Source of the DNA: Moanibacter sp964542645
Lineage (GTDB): Bacteria > Verrucomicrobiota > Verrucomicrobiia > Opitutales > UBA2987
Reading direction: 5' to 3'
DNA: 64,000 nucleotides
Assembly: GCA_964542645.1 (NCBI GenBank)
Contig: CAZIUG010000008.1
Location: forward strand, 372,001 to 436,000
The notes beneath the pieces are model-generated. The model was not told the DNA's origin, ran no database searches, and saw only the letters and a list, made by a program, of their open reading frames with translations. The first letter of the stretch is position 1. Every line of letters begins with the position of its first letter. Shown here piece by piece: positions 36,919 through 45,512 of this stretch. Made by a program: the position numbers and the translations under genes.

Positions 36919-37563
36919 GGAAATACCCTAAGGTTCTTCTAGAATAGGATCCAAGCTTACGAATTGTACAACCAAGGCTCAAACCCATTCCAAAGTCGAA
37001 AGAAACCCTTACCAGCACCGCTACCCCTGTCCCTTAAAGAATAGATCATATTCAGGCAACGCTTACCGGTTCCTTAGCAAATTCTGGACCCAGATTGGGA
37101 TGATTAAAATCGGTTTTTGAATTTTCACTGAAAATCCCCCCACCGGAAAGAGCGCACTTATCAACAGGATTGGTAATCAAATCAATTCCGCGGTTGGGTG
37201 ACAACTACGGAATTGGTAATTATAGCGTTAGACTTAAGCAAGACTGGTATCGCGAGCCAAGGACGGAGCAAAATTGGCTTCTCAAAGTTTTACCCTTCTA
37301 AAAGCTCGATCACAAGGGTCCATCCTAGTTCTGAGGAGCTATATACTTTGTCGTTCTTAGCGTATCTGGAAAGACTCTATCCTATTAAACAACTGTTCTT
37401 GATTGACAGAGCATTATGGTGACCCATAGATAGCCAACAGATCATGCTTTATGGCCTCCTAGGAAGGAGAATCTCGAAAGCAAGAACCCACCCCGCGTAC
37501 ATCTCTTAAATTTGATCGAATTCCCGTTTAGAAGAATAGTTAATTGTAAGGAGTTTAGCACGT
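36919..37563. other. Long intergenic region upstream of the respiratory locus
   Basis: About 645 bases between the murJ start (minus) and the cupredoxin lipoprotein gene (plus), so promoters for both should lie here. CAATTCCG at 37183-37190 and CGGAATTG at 37208-37215 form a perfect 8-bp dyad, flanked by repeats of ATTGGTAAT. A possible promoter for the lipoprotein gene has TTGATC at 37512-37517 and AATAGT at 37535-37540 (17-base spacer), but both boxes match consensus only in part. A 74-codon frame at 37198 is not convincing. Confidence 0.4.
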
Positions 37564-38382
37564 ATGAGTTTAAAAAAACACGTCCGCATCAGTGTCGCAT
37601 CACTGCTATTAGGTGTTTCTTTGATGTTTTCAGGCTGCGGAGGCAGCAGTCAAACTTCTGATACGCCAAAGTCTGAATCCGCACCGTCAGCTCCGGCTGG
37701 AGGAGCAAAGGGTGGTATTCCAATTCCAACTAGCGGCTCGAAGATCGTTGGTTCGGTTACGTTTGAAGGCTCCATACCCAACTTGAAGGAGATAGATATG
37801 GCTGACGAGCCGGTGTGTTCAAAGCACTGGACCGATCAGACCCTATCCCCGGTATCTGAAGCTCTCGTGTTGGGCTCGAATAATACCATAGCTAACGTTT
37901 TTCTCTCCATTACAGGCGGCCCAAGTGGTGGTCCCTATGCGCCGTCACCCGTGCCGGTGGAAATTGACCAAAAGGGCTGTAAGTACAGTCCACATGTCTT
38001 TGCGGTCATGAAGGGCCAAAATGTAATCTTTACAAACTCTGACGGGGTACTCCACAATGTTCATGCACTTCCCAATAAGAACCGGGAGTTCAACTTGGCG
38101 ATGCCTGGAAGCATGAAGGTTGCAAAACCAAGATCCTTCAAAAAGACTGAAGGAATGTTTAAAATCAAGTGCGACAAACATCCATGGATGAGCTCCTATG
38201 CAGCAGTTCTAGACCATCCTTTCTTTGATGTCACAGGTAAGGACGGCAGTTACGAGATCAAAGGGCTCCCGGCTGGAACTTATGTGATCGAAGCCTGGCA
38301 TGAAAAGATGGGTAGCCGTTCTTCCTCCGTTACGGTGGCGGCAAACGAAACTCAGACTGTCGACTTCACGTTTTCGAAGTGA
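37564..38382 (+). CDS. Cupredoxin-domain lipoprotein (plastocyanin-like)
   Basis: A 272-residue exported lipoprotein. A basic N-terminus and hydrophobic stretch end in the lipobox LMFSGC (Cys25). A Ser/Ala/Pro/Gly-rich linker follows. The central part has type-1 copper-like ligands: His164 or His167 in VLHNVHA and Cys203, His206, Met209 in IKCDKHPWMSSY. The C-terminus (GKDGSYEIKGLPAGTYVIEAWH) is a carboxypeptidase-regulatory-like beta-sandwich. It probably carries electrons or copper in the periplasm. AAGGAG at 37548-37553 serves ATG 37564. It lies just upstream of the oxidase genes, so a role as electron donor to the oxidase or in its copper supply is a reasonable inference. Confidence 0.85.
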   Translation: MSLKKHVRISVASLLLGVSLMFSGCGGSSQTSDTPKSESAPSAPAGGAKGGIPIPTSGSKIVGSVTFEGSIPNLKEIDMADEPVCSKHWTDQTLSPVSEALVLGSNNTIANVFLSITGGPSGGPYAPSPVPVEIDQKGCKYSPHVFAVMKGQNVIFTNSDGVLHNVHALPNKNREFNLAMPGSMKVAKPRSFKKTEGMFKIKCDKHPWMSSYAAVLDHPFFDVTGKDGSYEIKGLPAGTYVIEAWHEKMGSRSSSVTVAANETQTVDFTFSK

Positions 38383-38494
38383 CGCCCATACCTTAAAGAA
38401 TTAATCACTTTACTCTTCTTGATGAAGCAAACCTTGAGAATAAACCAATCCCGTCGCCTCGATCCGAGACAGGGAGTCGGTTTAGCTGCAATCT

Positions 38495-40294
38495 ATGCCC
38501 GACCACACAGCTACCCCCACCGAAACTCACGAAGTAGACCATAGTGAAGAACTGCCGTTCTGGCGGAAGTATCTCATCTCGACCGACCACAAGGTCATCG
38601 GGCTCCAGTATGGGTTAACAGGAGGCTTCTTTCTCCTCTTCGGCTTCTGTCTCATGATGCTGATGCGCTGGAGCATGGCCTATCCGGATCAACCAATTCC
38701 GGTCGTCGGATTTCTTTTTCCCAGCACCGGGGGAATCATTTCACCGGACCACTACAATATCATGGGTGCCATGCATGGTACTATCATGGTGTTTATGGGG
38801 GTGGTACCCCTTGCCGTGGGCGCATTTGCCAACTACGTAGTCCCACTTCAAATTGGCGCTATCGACATGGCCTTTCCAAAATTAAACGCCGCTAGTTACT
38901 GGTGTCTTTTCGTAGGCAGCGTTATCATGGTTGCAAGTTTTTTCCTTCCAGAGGGTGCAGCCCAAGCAGGCTGGACATCTTACCCTCCCCTGGCTAGTAT
39001 CACAGCGGGACATGGGCAGACTTTCTGGCTCGTGGGTATGGTATTTCTCATCACCTCCTCCCTGCTCAGTGCAATTAATATTATCGTCACGACCATTCAG
39101 CTCCGCGCAGAGGGAATGACGTACATGCGTATGCCCTTTTTCGTCTGGTCCCAGCTTGTGATAGCCTTTCTGCTTCTACTGGCCTTTCCCCCTCTCGAAG
39201 CAGCCGCCTTTCTCCAGTTTATGGATCGCGTTGTTGGAACCAGCTTTTTCCTACCAACCGGTCTTGTTGTGAGTGGCGAGGTAGCCGACATCAGTGGAGG
39301 CGGCAGCCCGATTCTCTGGCAACACCTCTTCTGGTTCCTCGCCCACCCTGAAGTCTATGTTCTAATCCTACCTGGATTTGCCATTGCCACAGAGGTAATC
39401 ACCTGCAACTCCCGTAAACCATTGTATGGTTACAAGGCGCTGATTTACTCTCTCGTATTCCTCGGCTTCATGTCCTTTGCGGTATGGGCGCACCACATGT
39501 TTATGACCGGGATGGGAACTACCATGAACGCCTTCTTCCAAACTACGACGATGATCATCTCCGTTCCCTCTGTGATCATCCTCTCCTGTCTCTTTCTCAG
39601 CTTGTGGGGTGGCTCAATGCGTTTTAATACCCCCATGTTATTTGCATTGGGATTTCTTCCCATGTTTGGAATCGGGGGACTCACTGGACTTCCGTTAGGC
39701 CTCAGTGCTTCAGATATTCACCTACACGATACCTACTATGTTATCGGTCACTTTCACTACGTGGTAGCACCCGGGACTCTTTTTGCCCTCTTCGCCGGGA
39801 TCTATCATTGGTTTCCAAAAATTACCGGGAGAACGATGAATGAATTAATGGGAAAGATCCATTTTTTCGGTTCGCTTATCTGTATGAATCTAGTCTTCTT
39901 CCCAATGCTGATCCAAGGCCTGGCCGGCATCAACAGACGTCTCTACGACGGGGGAGCGGCCTACGCTGACCAAGCTGCTGTTATTGACCCTGGTTTCTAT
40001 TCTCACGCCGCCAACTTCCTTCACCTCAACAAAATCATGTCGCACTCCGCATGGCTCCTTGGCCTATTTCAGATCCTCTTTGTAATCAACTTGATATGGA
40101 GCATTAGGAAAGGCAAAAAGGTGGGTCGCAATCCTTGGGAGGCCACCACTCTCGAATGGGCTGCGCCGTCACCCCCACTCGGGCATGGCAATTTCGACTC
40201 TCCAATTAAGGTTTACAAAGATCCTTATGAGTACAGCGTTCCCGGCGCCTCGCGCGATTTCAGTCCACAATTTGAAGAAAAGGAGGGTTCCTGA
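38495..40294 (+). CDS. ctaD: Cytochrome c oxidase subunit I (aa3 type)
   Basis: A 599-residue catalytic subunit of a haem-copper oxidase. Haem a ligands are His94 (GAMHGTIMVFM) and His421. Haem a3 is bound by His419 in HDTYYVIGHFHYV. CuB is bound by His284 (with the cross-linked Tyr288 in HPEVY) and His333/His334 in WAHHMF. Glu286 in HPEVY marks the A1-type D channel. About 12 helices are seen, plus a short C-terminal tail. It reduces O2 and pumps protons at the inner membrane. It is directly followed by subunit III, whose GTG comes right after its stop. Confidence 0.97.
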   Translation: MPDHTATPTETHEVDHSEELPFWRKYLISTDHKVIGLQYGLTGGFFLLFGFCLMMLMRWSMAYPDQPIPVVGFLFPSTGGIISPDHYNIMGAMHGTIMVFMGVVPLAVGAFANYVVPLQIGAIDMAFPKLNAASYWCLFVGSVIMVASFFLPEGAAQAGWTSYPPLASITAGHGQTFWLVGMVFLITSSLLSAINIIVTTIQLRAEGMTYMRMPFFVWSQLVIAFLLLLAFPPLEAAAFLQFMDRVVGTSFFLPTGLVVSGEVADISGGGSPILWQHLFWFLAHPEVYVLILPGFAIATEVITCNSRKPLYGYKALIYSLVFLGFMSFAVWAHHMFMTGMGTTMNAFFQTTTMIISVPSVIILSCLFLSLWGGSMRFNTPMLFALGFLPMFGIGGLTGLPLGLSASDIHLHDTYYVIGHFHYVVAPGTLFALFAGIYHWFPKITGRTMNELMGKIHFFGSLICMNLVFFPMLIQGLAGINRRLYDGGAAYADQAAVIDPGFYSHAANFLHLNKIMSHSAWLLGLFQILFVINLIWSIRKGKKVGRNPWEATTLEWAAPSPPLGHGNFDSPIKVYKDPYEYSVPGASRDFSPQFEEKEGS

Positions 40295-40894
40295 GTGTCT
40301 GCCATCGAGATTCCATATACCGATACTCCCCGACCGGATACCGGTCTAACTAATGCCAAGTTGGGTATTTGGCTTTTCCTCGCCTCCGAGATAATGCTCT
40401 TCGGTGGGCTTTTTTCGGCCTACATCCTGCTCCGAGTTGGGGCTGATGTCTGGCCAGAAGGAAGGGACATCCTCAATGTCCCCCTCGCCACCTTGAATAC
40501 CTTCGTGCTTATAACTTCAAGTATAACGATGGTTCTGGCCTGGGCTTCCCTAGTTCGCGGGGAATCCAATAAATACCGCCTCTACAACTATGGAACTTTA
40601 TTATGCGGGCTGATATTCCTGATAATCAAATATATAGAATACAGCTCTAAGTTTCATCATGGTCTCTTTCCATCTGAAAGCACCTTTTTGGCGATCTACT
40701 TTACGCTGACTGGGCTCCACGGGCTCCACGTAGTTGGGGGTATGTGTGCTCTAGCTTATCTCCAATTTTTCGGGTCGAAAATGTGGGAGTCACAACCCGC
40801 AAGATTCACTGGTCGTGTTGAATGCGCTGGGCTATTCTGGCATCTTGTAGATCTGGTTTGGATCTTTCTTTTCCCTGTCCTTTATTTGATGTAA
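40295..40894 (+). CDS. ctaE: Cytochrome c oxidase subunit III
   Basis: A 199-residue membrane protein with the subunit III core: LGIWLFLASEIMLFGGLFSAYILLR, HGLHVVGGMCALAY and the end ECAGLFWHLVDLVWIFLFPVLYLM. The acidic residue in helix 3-type FLASEIMLF and the WHxVDLVWIFLFP end are diagnostic. It starts with GTG 40295, immediately after the TGA of subunit I, with AGGAGGG at 40281-40287 as a strong ribosome site. It is the short five-helix form common in bacteria. Confidence 0.96.
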   Translation: MSAIEIPYTDTPRPDTGLTNAKLGIWLFLASEIMLFGGLFSAYILLRVGADVWPEGRDILNVPLATLNTFVLITSSITMVLAWASLVRGESNKYRLYNYGTLLCGLIFLIIKYIEYSSKFHHGLFPSESTFLAIYFTLTGLHGLHVVGGMCALAYLQFFGSKMWESQPARFTGRVECAGLFWHLVDLVWIFLFPVLYLM

Positions 40895-40961
40895 ACTGAA
40901 ACTGGGAGTCGCTAACCCTCGACTAGAGGCAAATTTTAAATAATTCAGAGCAGGACAAAAT

Positions 40962-41279
40962 ATGGCTGATAATATTGAAGAACTGAATCAACACGTTCGT
41001 ACCTGTATCGGTGTTTTCGTTGCACTGTTGTGCCTCACTATTCTAACGGTTGCAGTGTCCTATCTCGATTATCCCCCGCCGGCAACTATCAGCATTGCGC
41101 TAAGCATCGCCTTCGTGAAAGCATCCATCGTCGTATCGTACTTCATGCATTTGATATCTGAAAAAGATTTGGTTTATTGGTCACTTGGAATTACCGCCGC
41201 GTTTTTTCTGATACTCATGGTGGTTCCCATCGCCACGAATCTGGATATCACGACCCAAATGATCAGGGTCAGCCATTAA
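40962..41279 (+). CDS. Cytochrome c oxidase subunit IV (prokaryotic type)
   Basis: A 105-residue protein with three membrane helices: VFVALLCLTILTVAVSYL, ISIALSIAFVKASIVVSYFMHL and LGITAAFFLILMVVPIAT. The AFVKASIVVSYFMHL segment is typical of the bacterial subunit IV family (COX4_pro). It is an accessory, non-catalytic subunit of the oxidase. It lies 67 bases after subunit III on the same strand. Confidence 0.88.
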   Translation: MADNIEELNQHVRTCIGVFVALLCLTILTVAVSYLDYPPPATISIALSIAFVKASIVVSYFMHLISEKDLVYWSLGITAAFFLILMVVPIATNLDITTQMIRVSH

Positions 41280-41299
41280 AACAGCGTAACTTCTTTCCA

Positions 41300-41482
41300 A
41301 TGTCACTTAAGCTTTTTCATATTTGCTTTATCACCCTGGCAGTCTTACTCTGCTTCGTCTTTGGCTGGTGGTCTGTCAAACAGGCAGGCCCCTACCTCGT
41401 AATCGGAATCACCTCATTCGCAGCTGGTCTTGGTCTTTTATTTTACGGGAATTACTTCCTCAAAAAGATACAGAATCTATGA
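41300..41482 (+). CDS. Small two-helix membrane protein in the oxidase operon
   Basis: A 60-residue frame from ATG 41300, with two hydrophobic helices (about 5-24 and 31-51) and a basic end (YFLKKIQNL). Its stop overlaps the start of the next gene in an ATGA junction at 41479-41482, and it begins 20 bases after subunit IV, strong signs of a translated operon member. No family is recognised. It may be an assembly factor or extra subunit. Confidence 0.65.
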   Translation: MSLKLFHICFITLAVLLCFVFGWWSVKQAGPYLVIGITSFAAGLGLLFYGNYFLKKIQNL

Positions 41483-41766
41483 GCCTCTTGTATTCGAGAA
41501 TCTCAATGCGGTTTCTTCCTATTGCTTTTCTGTTTCTGTTTGCGAATTCTCTTGCTGCCTGTACCAGCTGCTTTGGTAAGGTGACCGGAAATCTCGCCAA
41601 TGGCTTGAACATGGCTCTTATCTTTCTTTTATGCGTAACTGCTGCTGTGCTGGCTGGCTTCGCCTCTTTCTTCATCTATCTCTGGCGACAATCAAAACTC
41701 GTCAAAATCTCTAATCCGATTACAAGAATTGCCGTAAAGAACACCCAACCATCAGGAGAACTGTAA
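41479..41766 (+). CDS. Small membrane protein with CxxC in the oxidase operon
   Basis: A 95-residue protein starting at ATG 41479. An N-terminal signal-like helix ends in FANSLAACTSCFGK, giving a Cys pair (CxxC) near the predicted outer face. A second helix (NMALIFLLCVTAAVLAGFASFFIYLW) anchors it, followed by a basic cytoplasmic tail. The stop shares one base with the ATG of subunit II (TAATG at 41764-41768), implying translational coupling. The Cys pair next to the copper-containing subunit II makes a role in CuA copper delivery or disulfide handling worth considering. No family is recognised. Confidence 0.7.
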   Translation: MSLLYSRISMRFLPIAFLFLFANSLAACTSCFGKVTGNLANGLNMALIFLLCVTAAVLAGFASFFIYLWRQSKLVKISNPITRIAVKNTQPSGEL

Positions 41767-42554
41767 TGGAACAACCGATGATGCGTTTCTTTGGGTTTCC
41801 TTGGATGCCCATTGATGTTTCGGAGCACGGAGCTGCCTTGGACCACCTAAATTGGCTTCTCCACCTGCTCGCACTCCTACTCTTTGTAGGATGGAGTATA
41901 TACTTTATCTTCGTCCTATTCCGGTTCCATAGGTCCAGGAATCCCAAAGCTAGCTACGAAGGTACTAAGAGCAAATTGAGTTCTCTCACTGAGGTGGCGG
42001 TGATCGTTGCGGAAGTTATTCTTCTCGCTGGATTCTCTATTCCTCTTTGGGCCCAGTGGACTGAAGATTTCCCTGAAGAGGCGGAGTCTGTAGTTGTGCG
42101 GATGGTGGCAGAACAATTCACCTGGAGTTACCATTACCCGGGAACCGATGGAGTATTTGGTGGCACCAAACCGGAGCTTATCGATCTTGAGACCAACATC
42201 CTGGGACTAGATCCAAACGATCCCAACGGGAAAGATGATGTGATAGCAAAAAGACTCTATCTACCCGTCGATAATGATGTGATCGTACACCTTTCGTCAA
42301 AGGATGTCATTCATAGCCTCGGGATACCAGCCATGCGGGTAAAACAAGACGCTATTCCTGGGATAACTATTCCCGTAACCTTTAAGGCCATCAAAGAAGG
42401 CAAGTACCTTATTGCCTGTAGTCAACTGTGTGGGAACGGGCACTCTACTATGCGGGGGTTTATAGAGGTACAGTCCCAGAATAGCTTCGATAGTTGGATG
42501 GCCAAGGAAGTTGCCAAATCACTCACCGCCGGAGATGAGGACGATTCCTGGTAA
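41766..42554 (+). CDS. ctaC: Cytochrome c oxidase subunit II
   Basis: A 262-residue protein with two N-terminal helices (about 30-53 and 75-95) and a periplasmic cupredoxin domain. The CuA site is His183, Cys218, Cys222, His226 and Met229 in KDVIHSLG and CSQLCGNGHSTM. Gln replaces the usual Glu between the two Cys, which binds by its backbone and is tolerated. There is no fused cytochrome c at the C-terminus, so this is an aa3 rather than caa3 oxidase and must take electrons from a separate carrier. AGGAG before ATG 41766 is a good ribosome site. Confidence 0.96.
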   Translation: MEQPMMRFFGFPWMPIDVSEHGAALDHLNWLLHLLALLLFVGWSIYFIFVLFRFHRSRNPKASYEGTKSKLSSLTEVAVIVAEVILLAGFSIPLWAQWTEDFPEEAESVVVRMVAEQFTWSYHYPGTDGVFGGTKPELIDLETNILGLDPNDPNGKDDVIAKRLYLPVDNDVIVHLSSKDVIHSLGIPAMRVKQDAIPGITIPVTFKAIKEGKYLIACSQLCGNGHSTMRGFIEVQSQNSFDSWMAKEVAKSLTAGDEDDSW

Positions 42555-42751
42555 GGCCCACAATACGGTTCTTAAGTCGAGAGCTATACATCGATTCCCG
42601 GTTTTATCATCATTCCCGTCAATACCCTTCTGCCATGACAACTGACGAGAGGACCTTTTCAACATTGAGAGTTGAGCATCCCTTTTACCTTCGAGTCTTT
42701 GAAAGACATGATAGAAGCCAGTCCTCCAACAAAATCTAAATTACACTGAAA

Positions 42752-44623
42752 TTGAGTCGCCCCTTTCAATTTCTGATCCGCTTGCTTCCCTTAATCGCTC
42801 TTCTTATTGGTGCGGGTGACTTACTTGGGCAATCGGAGGAAGCAACCAACGTCGATTATCGAGCTTTTCCGAAAATCGGCAGTCGCGTTGCGATTTGGGC
42901 AGTAGGCGAACTTCACCTGATGTACGCTGCATTTGTCCTAGCCGTTCCGATGTTCGCTGTCCTAATCGAATTCATCGGTTACAAAACGGGTGATAAACGC
43001 TACGACAAACTCGCTCACGAGTTTACTGGTCTCCTAACAGTTTCCTTTTCTTTTACGGCTACCTTAGGTGCTCTGCTCACCTTCATGTTGATGATCCTCT
43101 ATCCGAGATTCACCAACTACCTTCTTACTATATTCGATTCAACTTTCTGGCCTTATGGTCTTCTCTTTTTCGCCGAAGCTGCCTTCCTTTACAGCTACTA
43201 CTACGGCTGGGGCAAATTCTCGCCCCGCATGCATCTCTTCCTTGGGCTATGTCTCAACATTGTCGGTACTATCATCATGTTCATCGCCAATGCCTGGCTC
43301 TCTTTTATGATGTCGCCCAGCGGCATCGATGAATCGGGCAACCTTGTCAGCACCTGGCAAGCAGTGAACAATTACACCTGGATGCCGATCAACATCCATC
43401 GGTTGATCGCCAACCTTTGCCTTGGAGGATCGATCGCAGCCGCTTACGCTGGGTTCAAATTTCTTAGCTCCCGTACCGAAGAGGAGAGGGCTCATTATGA
43501 CTGGATGGGCTATATCGGGAATTTTATCGCCATCTGTGCCCTTCTCCCCCTTCCCTTTGCCGGCTATTGGCTGGGAAGCGAAATATATGCATTTCGCGCC
43601 CAAATGGGAATGGTCCTAATGGGTGGCGCCTTCTCCTGGCTCTTTATTATCCAAGCGGTTTTGATCGGAATGCTTTTTCTCGGCGCGAATTTTTATCTCT
43701 GGCTGGGGATGGAGCGGATTGAGGGGGCCGAACGCTATAATAAATACATCAAATACCTTCTGGCCTTGGTTACCATCTGCTTTATCGTATGGGCTACCCC
43801 CCACTCGCTTGTTGCCTCCGTTCAGGAACAAAGACAAATGGGAGGCGCACACCATCCAGTTCTAGGCATCCTAGGAGTGATGTCGGCTAAAAATACGGCC
43901 GTTAACATTTTGATTCTCACTACCTATTTGAGCTTCCTGCTTTACCGTCGAGGCAACAAAGGAACCCCTATCCCCTTCTATCAACAGAGCGGTCTTGCGC
44001 AACTTTCGCTTCCAATAGTGGCTGTTTTCACACTCGTTCTACTTTATGCTCTACAAGCAGCTCGCGGTCATATGATACTGTTCCTTGTTAGTGTGGTAGG
44101 TATATTTATCGCTTTGGCTCTCACCTTCCGGAGCCGTGGAATTATCGGACAGATCCTCCTTTTCGCTCTTTCGGCAGCAATCGTGATTTGGTATGGAATC
44201 GACGGTTACTTTGTTGAAGCAACAGTCCGAATCGGCTATTCCGTTCTCCAGGTCTCCTCCGTCTTTATGGTTTTGCTAATGGCTACCGCGATGGATATTG
44301 TTATATTTAGAAAAGCTCCTGAAGTCGGAAAAATTCGCTGGGGGAGGATTTCAAATCGTGCACAGTATATGCTTTTCTTTCTCGCTGTAACTTTTACCTG
44401 GCTCATGGGTTTAATGGGATATGTGCGCTCGGGCCTGCGGCTTCACTGGCATGTCTACGAAGTTATGCAGGACACTTCAGTAGATGCTTTCACTCCGACC
44501 CTTGGATTTGCCAGCACCATCGTTTCCATCGTTGTTTTGATCTTTTTTGCGTTTATTATGGTTAATTTCTGGCTTGCAGACCTCCACAATAAACGAGATT
44601 GGGAGCCTCCCAAAGCAGCATGA
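42752..44623 (+). CDS. CydA-like (cytochrome bd subunit I-like) membrane protein
   Basis: A 623-residue polytopic protein with the CydA fold. Haem-ligand candidates are His55 in GELHLMYAAF and His216 in PINIHRLIAN, and Glu142 in FFAEAAFLYSYYYGW matches E. coli Glu107. The position of E. coli Glu99 is Pro134, and the Q-loop is not recognisable. A late segment (LMGYVRSGLRLHWHVYEVM) takes the place of the GRQPW helix. No cydB follows; instead three cytochrome c genes do, the first overlapping by ATGA. So oxygen reduction as in true bd oxidase is doubtful, and quinol oxidation passing electrons to cytochromes c is a better guess. The start is TTG 42752 with no clear ribosome site. Confidence 0.82.
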   Translation: MSRPFQFLIRLLPLIALLIGAGDLLGQSEEATNVDYRAFPKIGSRVAIWAVGELHLMYAAFVLAVPMFAVLIEFIGYKTGDKRYDKLAHEFTGLLTVSFSFTATLGALLTFMLMILYPRFTNYLLTIFDSTFWPYGLLFFAEAAFLYSYYYGWGKFSPRMHLFLGLCLNIVGTIIMFIANAWLSFMMSPSGIDESGNLVSTWQAVNNYTWMPINIHRLIANLCLGGSIAAAYAGFKFLSSRTEEERAHYDWMGYIGNFIAICALLPLPFAGYWLGSEIYAFRAQMGMVLMGGAFSWLFIIQAVLIGMLFLGANFYLWLGMERIEGAERYNKYIKYLLALVTICFIVWATPHSLVASVQEQRQMGGAHHPVLGILGVMSAKNTAVNILILTTYLSFLLYRRGNKGTPIPFYQQSGLAQLSLPIVAVFTLVLLYALQAARGHMILFLVSVVGIFIALALTFRSRGIIGQILLFALSAAIVIWYGIDGYFVEATVRIGYSVLQVSSVFMVLLMATAMDIVIFRKAPEVGKIRWGRISNRAQYMLFFLAVTFTWLMGLMGYVRSGLRLHWHVYEVMQDTSVDAFTPTLGFASTIVSIVVLIFFAFIMVNFWLADLHNKRDWEPPKAA

Positions 44624-45453
44624 TTAATCTTCTAAAAATCATTGCGCTCACCGTATTAACCACTCTCTTCTACTGGTACGTTGGTCAGCAGGTGCCTCAG
44701 AAAGAAACCTATCCCCCAGAGAGTACCGAAATCCGCTCCGACATGAATATGCAAGAGATGGTAGAAGCTGGAAGCGAGATTGCTTCTGGAAAGGGCACTT
44801 GCTTCCTCTGCCACACTGTTGGTTCGCACGGGGCCCGCGCTCCAGACTTAGCCGGTATCGGTCAACGTGCCGGTGAACGTATTGATAGTTACAACGATGT
44901 GGAGTACCTTGCCGAATCTCTTTACGAACCGATGAAGTACGTGGTCGAGGGCTACAATCCAATCATGACTCCGGCCCACAAGGCTCCCATCAATCTGACT
45001 GAACAAGAAATCTTAGCCGTCATCGCTTACCTGCAAAGCCTAGGCGGTTCTCCATCAGTTTCTCCGGATACAAAGCTTAAGTACTTTGAAGGTGGGGACG
45101 TCGCGCCTGCAACGGTTAACCCAACGCTAGCTGCTACCCCCGCTGATCCTACTACAGGGGACGGAACAGCGGGGTTGGATGCAAAGGGAATGTTGACGAA
45201 GTACGCATGCATCGCTTGCCATAATTTTGATCAGGCCATCACGCTCCTCGGCCCTCCCCTACATGACGTAGGCGCACGTCTCACAAAAGCTGAAATCTAC
45301 GAATCACTCCTCGATCCTGATGCTACCATCGCCGAGGGCTTTCAGAAAGGCCTAATGATGGCCACCTTGAGAGGAACAGGATTCTACGAACAAGTTAATC
45401 CAAATCAGCTCAAAGAACTAGTGGACTATCTCTCCGATAAAAAAGGAAATTAG
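44620..45453 (+). CDS. Membrane-anchored dihaem cytochrome c
   Basis: A 277-residue protein with an N-terminal anchor helix (3-22) and two c-type haem sites, CFLCH (61-65) and CIACH (197-201), each followed by a cytochrome-c-like fold. Met ligand candidates are in PIMTPAHKAP and QKGLMMATL. A Pro/Ala/Thr-rich linker (about 160-182) joins the halves. It faces the periplasm. ATG 44620 overlaps the TGA of the CydA-like gene, so the two are translationally coupled and probably partners. The frame extends to TTG 44599, but the ATG is preferred. Confidence 0.9.
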   Translation: MINLLKIIALTVLTTLFYWYVGQQVPQKETYPPESTEIRSDMNMQEMVEAGSEIASGKGTCFLCHTVGSHGARAPDLAGIGQRAGERIDSYNDVEYLAESLYEPMKYVVEGYNPIMTPAHKAPINLTEQEILAVIAYLQSLGGSPSVSPDTKLKYFEGGDVAPATVNPTLAATPADPTTGDGTAGLDAKGMLTKYACIACHNFDQAITLLGPPLHDVGARLTKAEIYESLLDPDATIAEGFQKGLMMATLRGTGFYEQVNPNQLKELVDYLSDKKGN

Positions 45454-45512
45454 GATCCTTCAAGAGATGTTTCAGCACTAAATGATCGGATAATAGAAAA
45501 GATCAGAATCCT

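Noticed and set aside
37198..37422. 74-codon plus-strand frame upstream of the cupredoxin gene
   Set aside because: GTG start, no ribosome site, no family likeness, and it overlaps a dyad in a long intergenic region. More likely chance.
42752..44623. Annotation as a true cytochrome bd oxidase subunit I
   Set aside because: No cydB, Pro at the Glu99 position and cytochrome c partners argue against a canonical bd oxidase.
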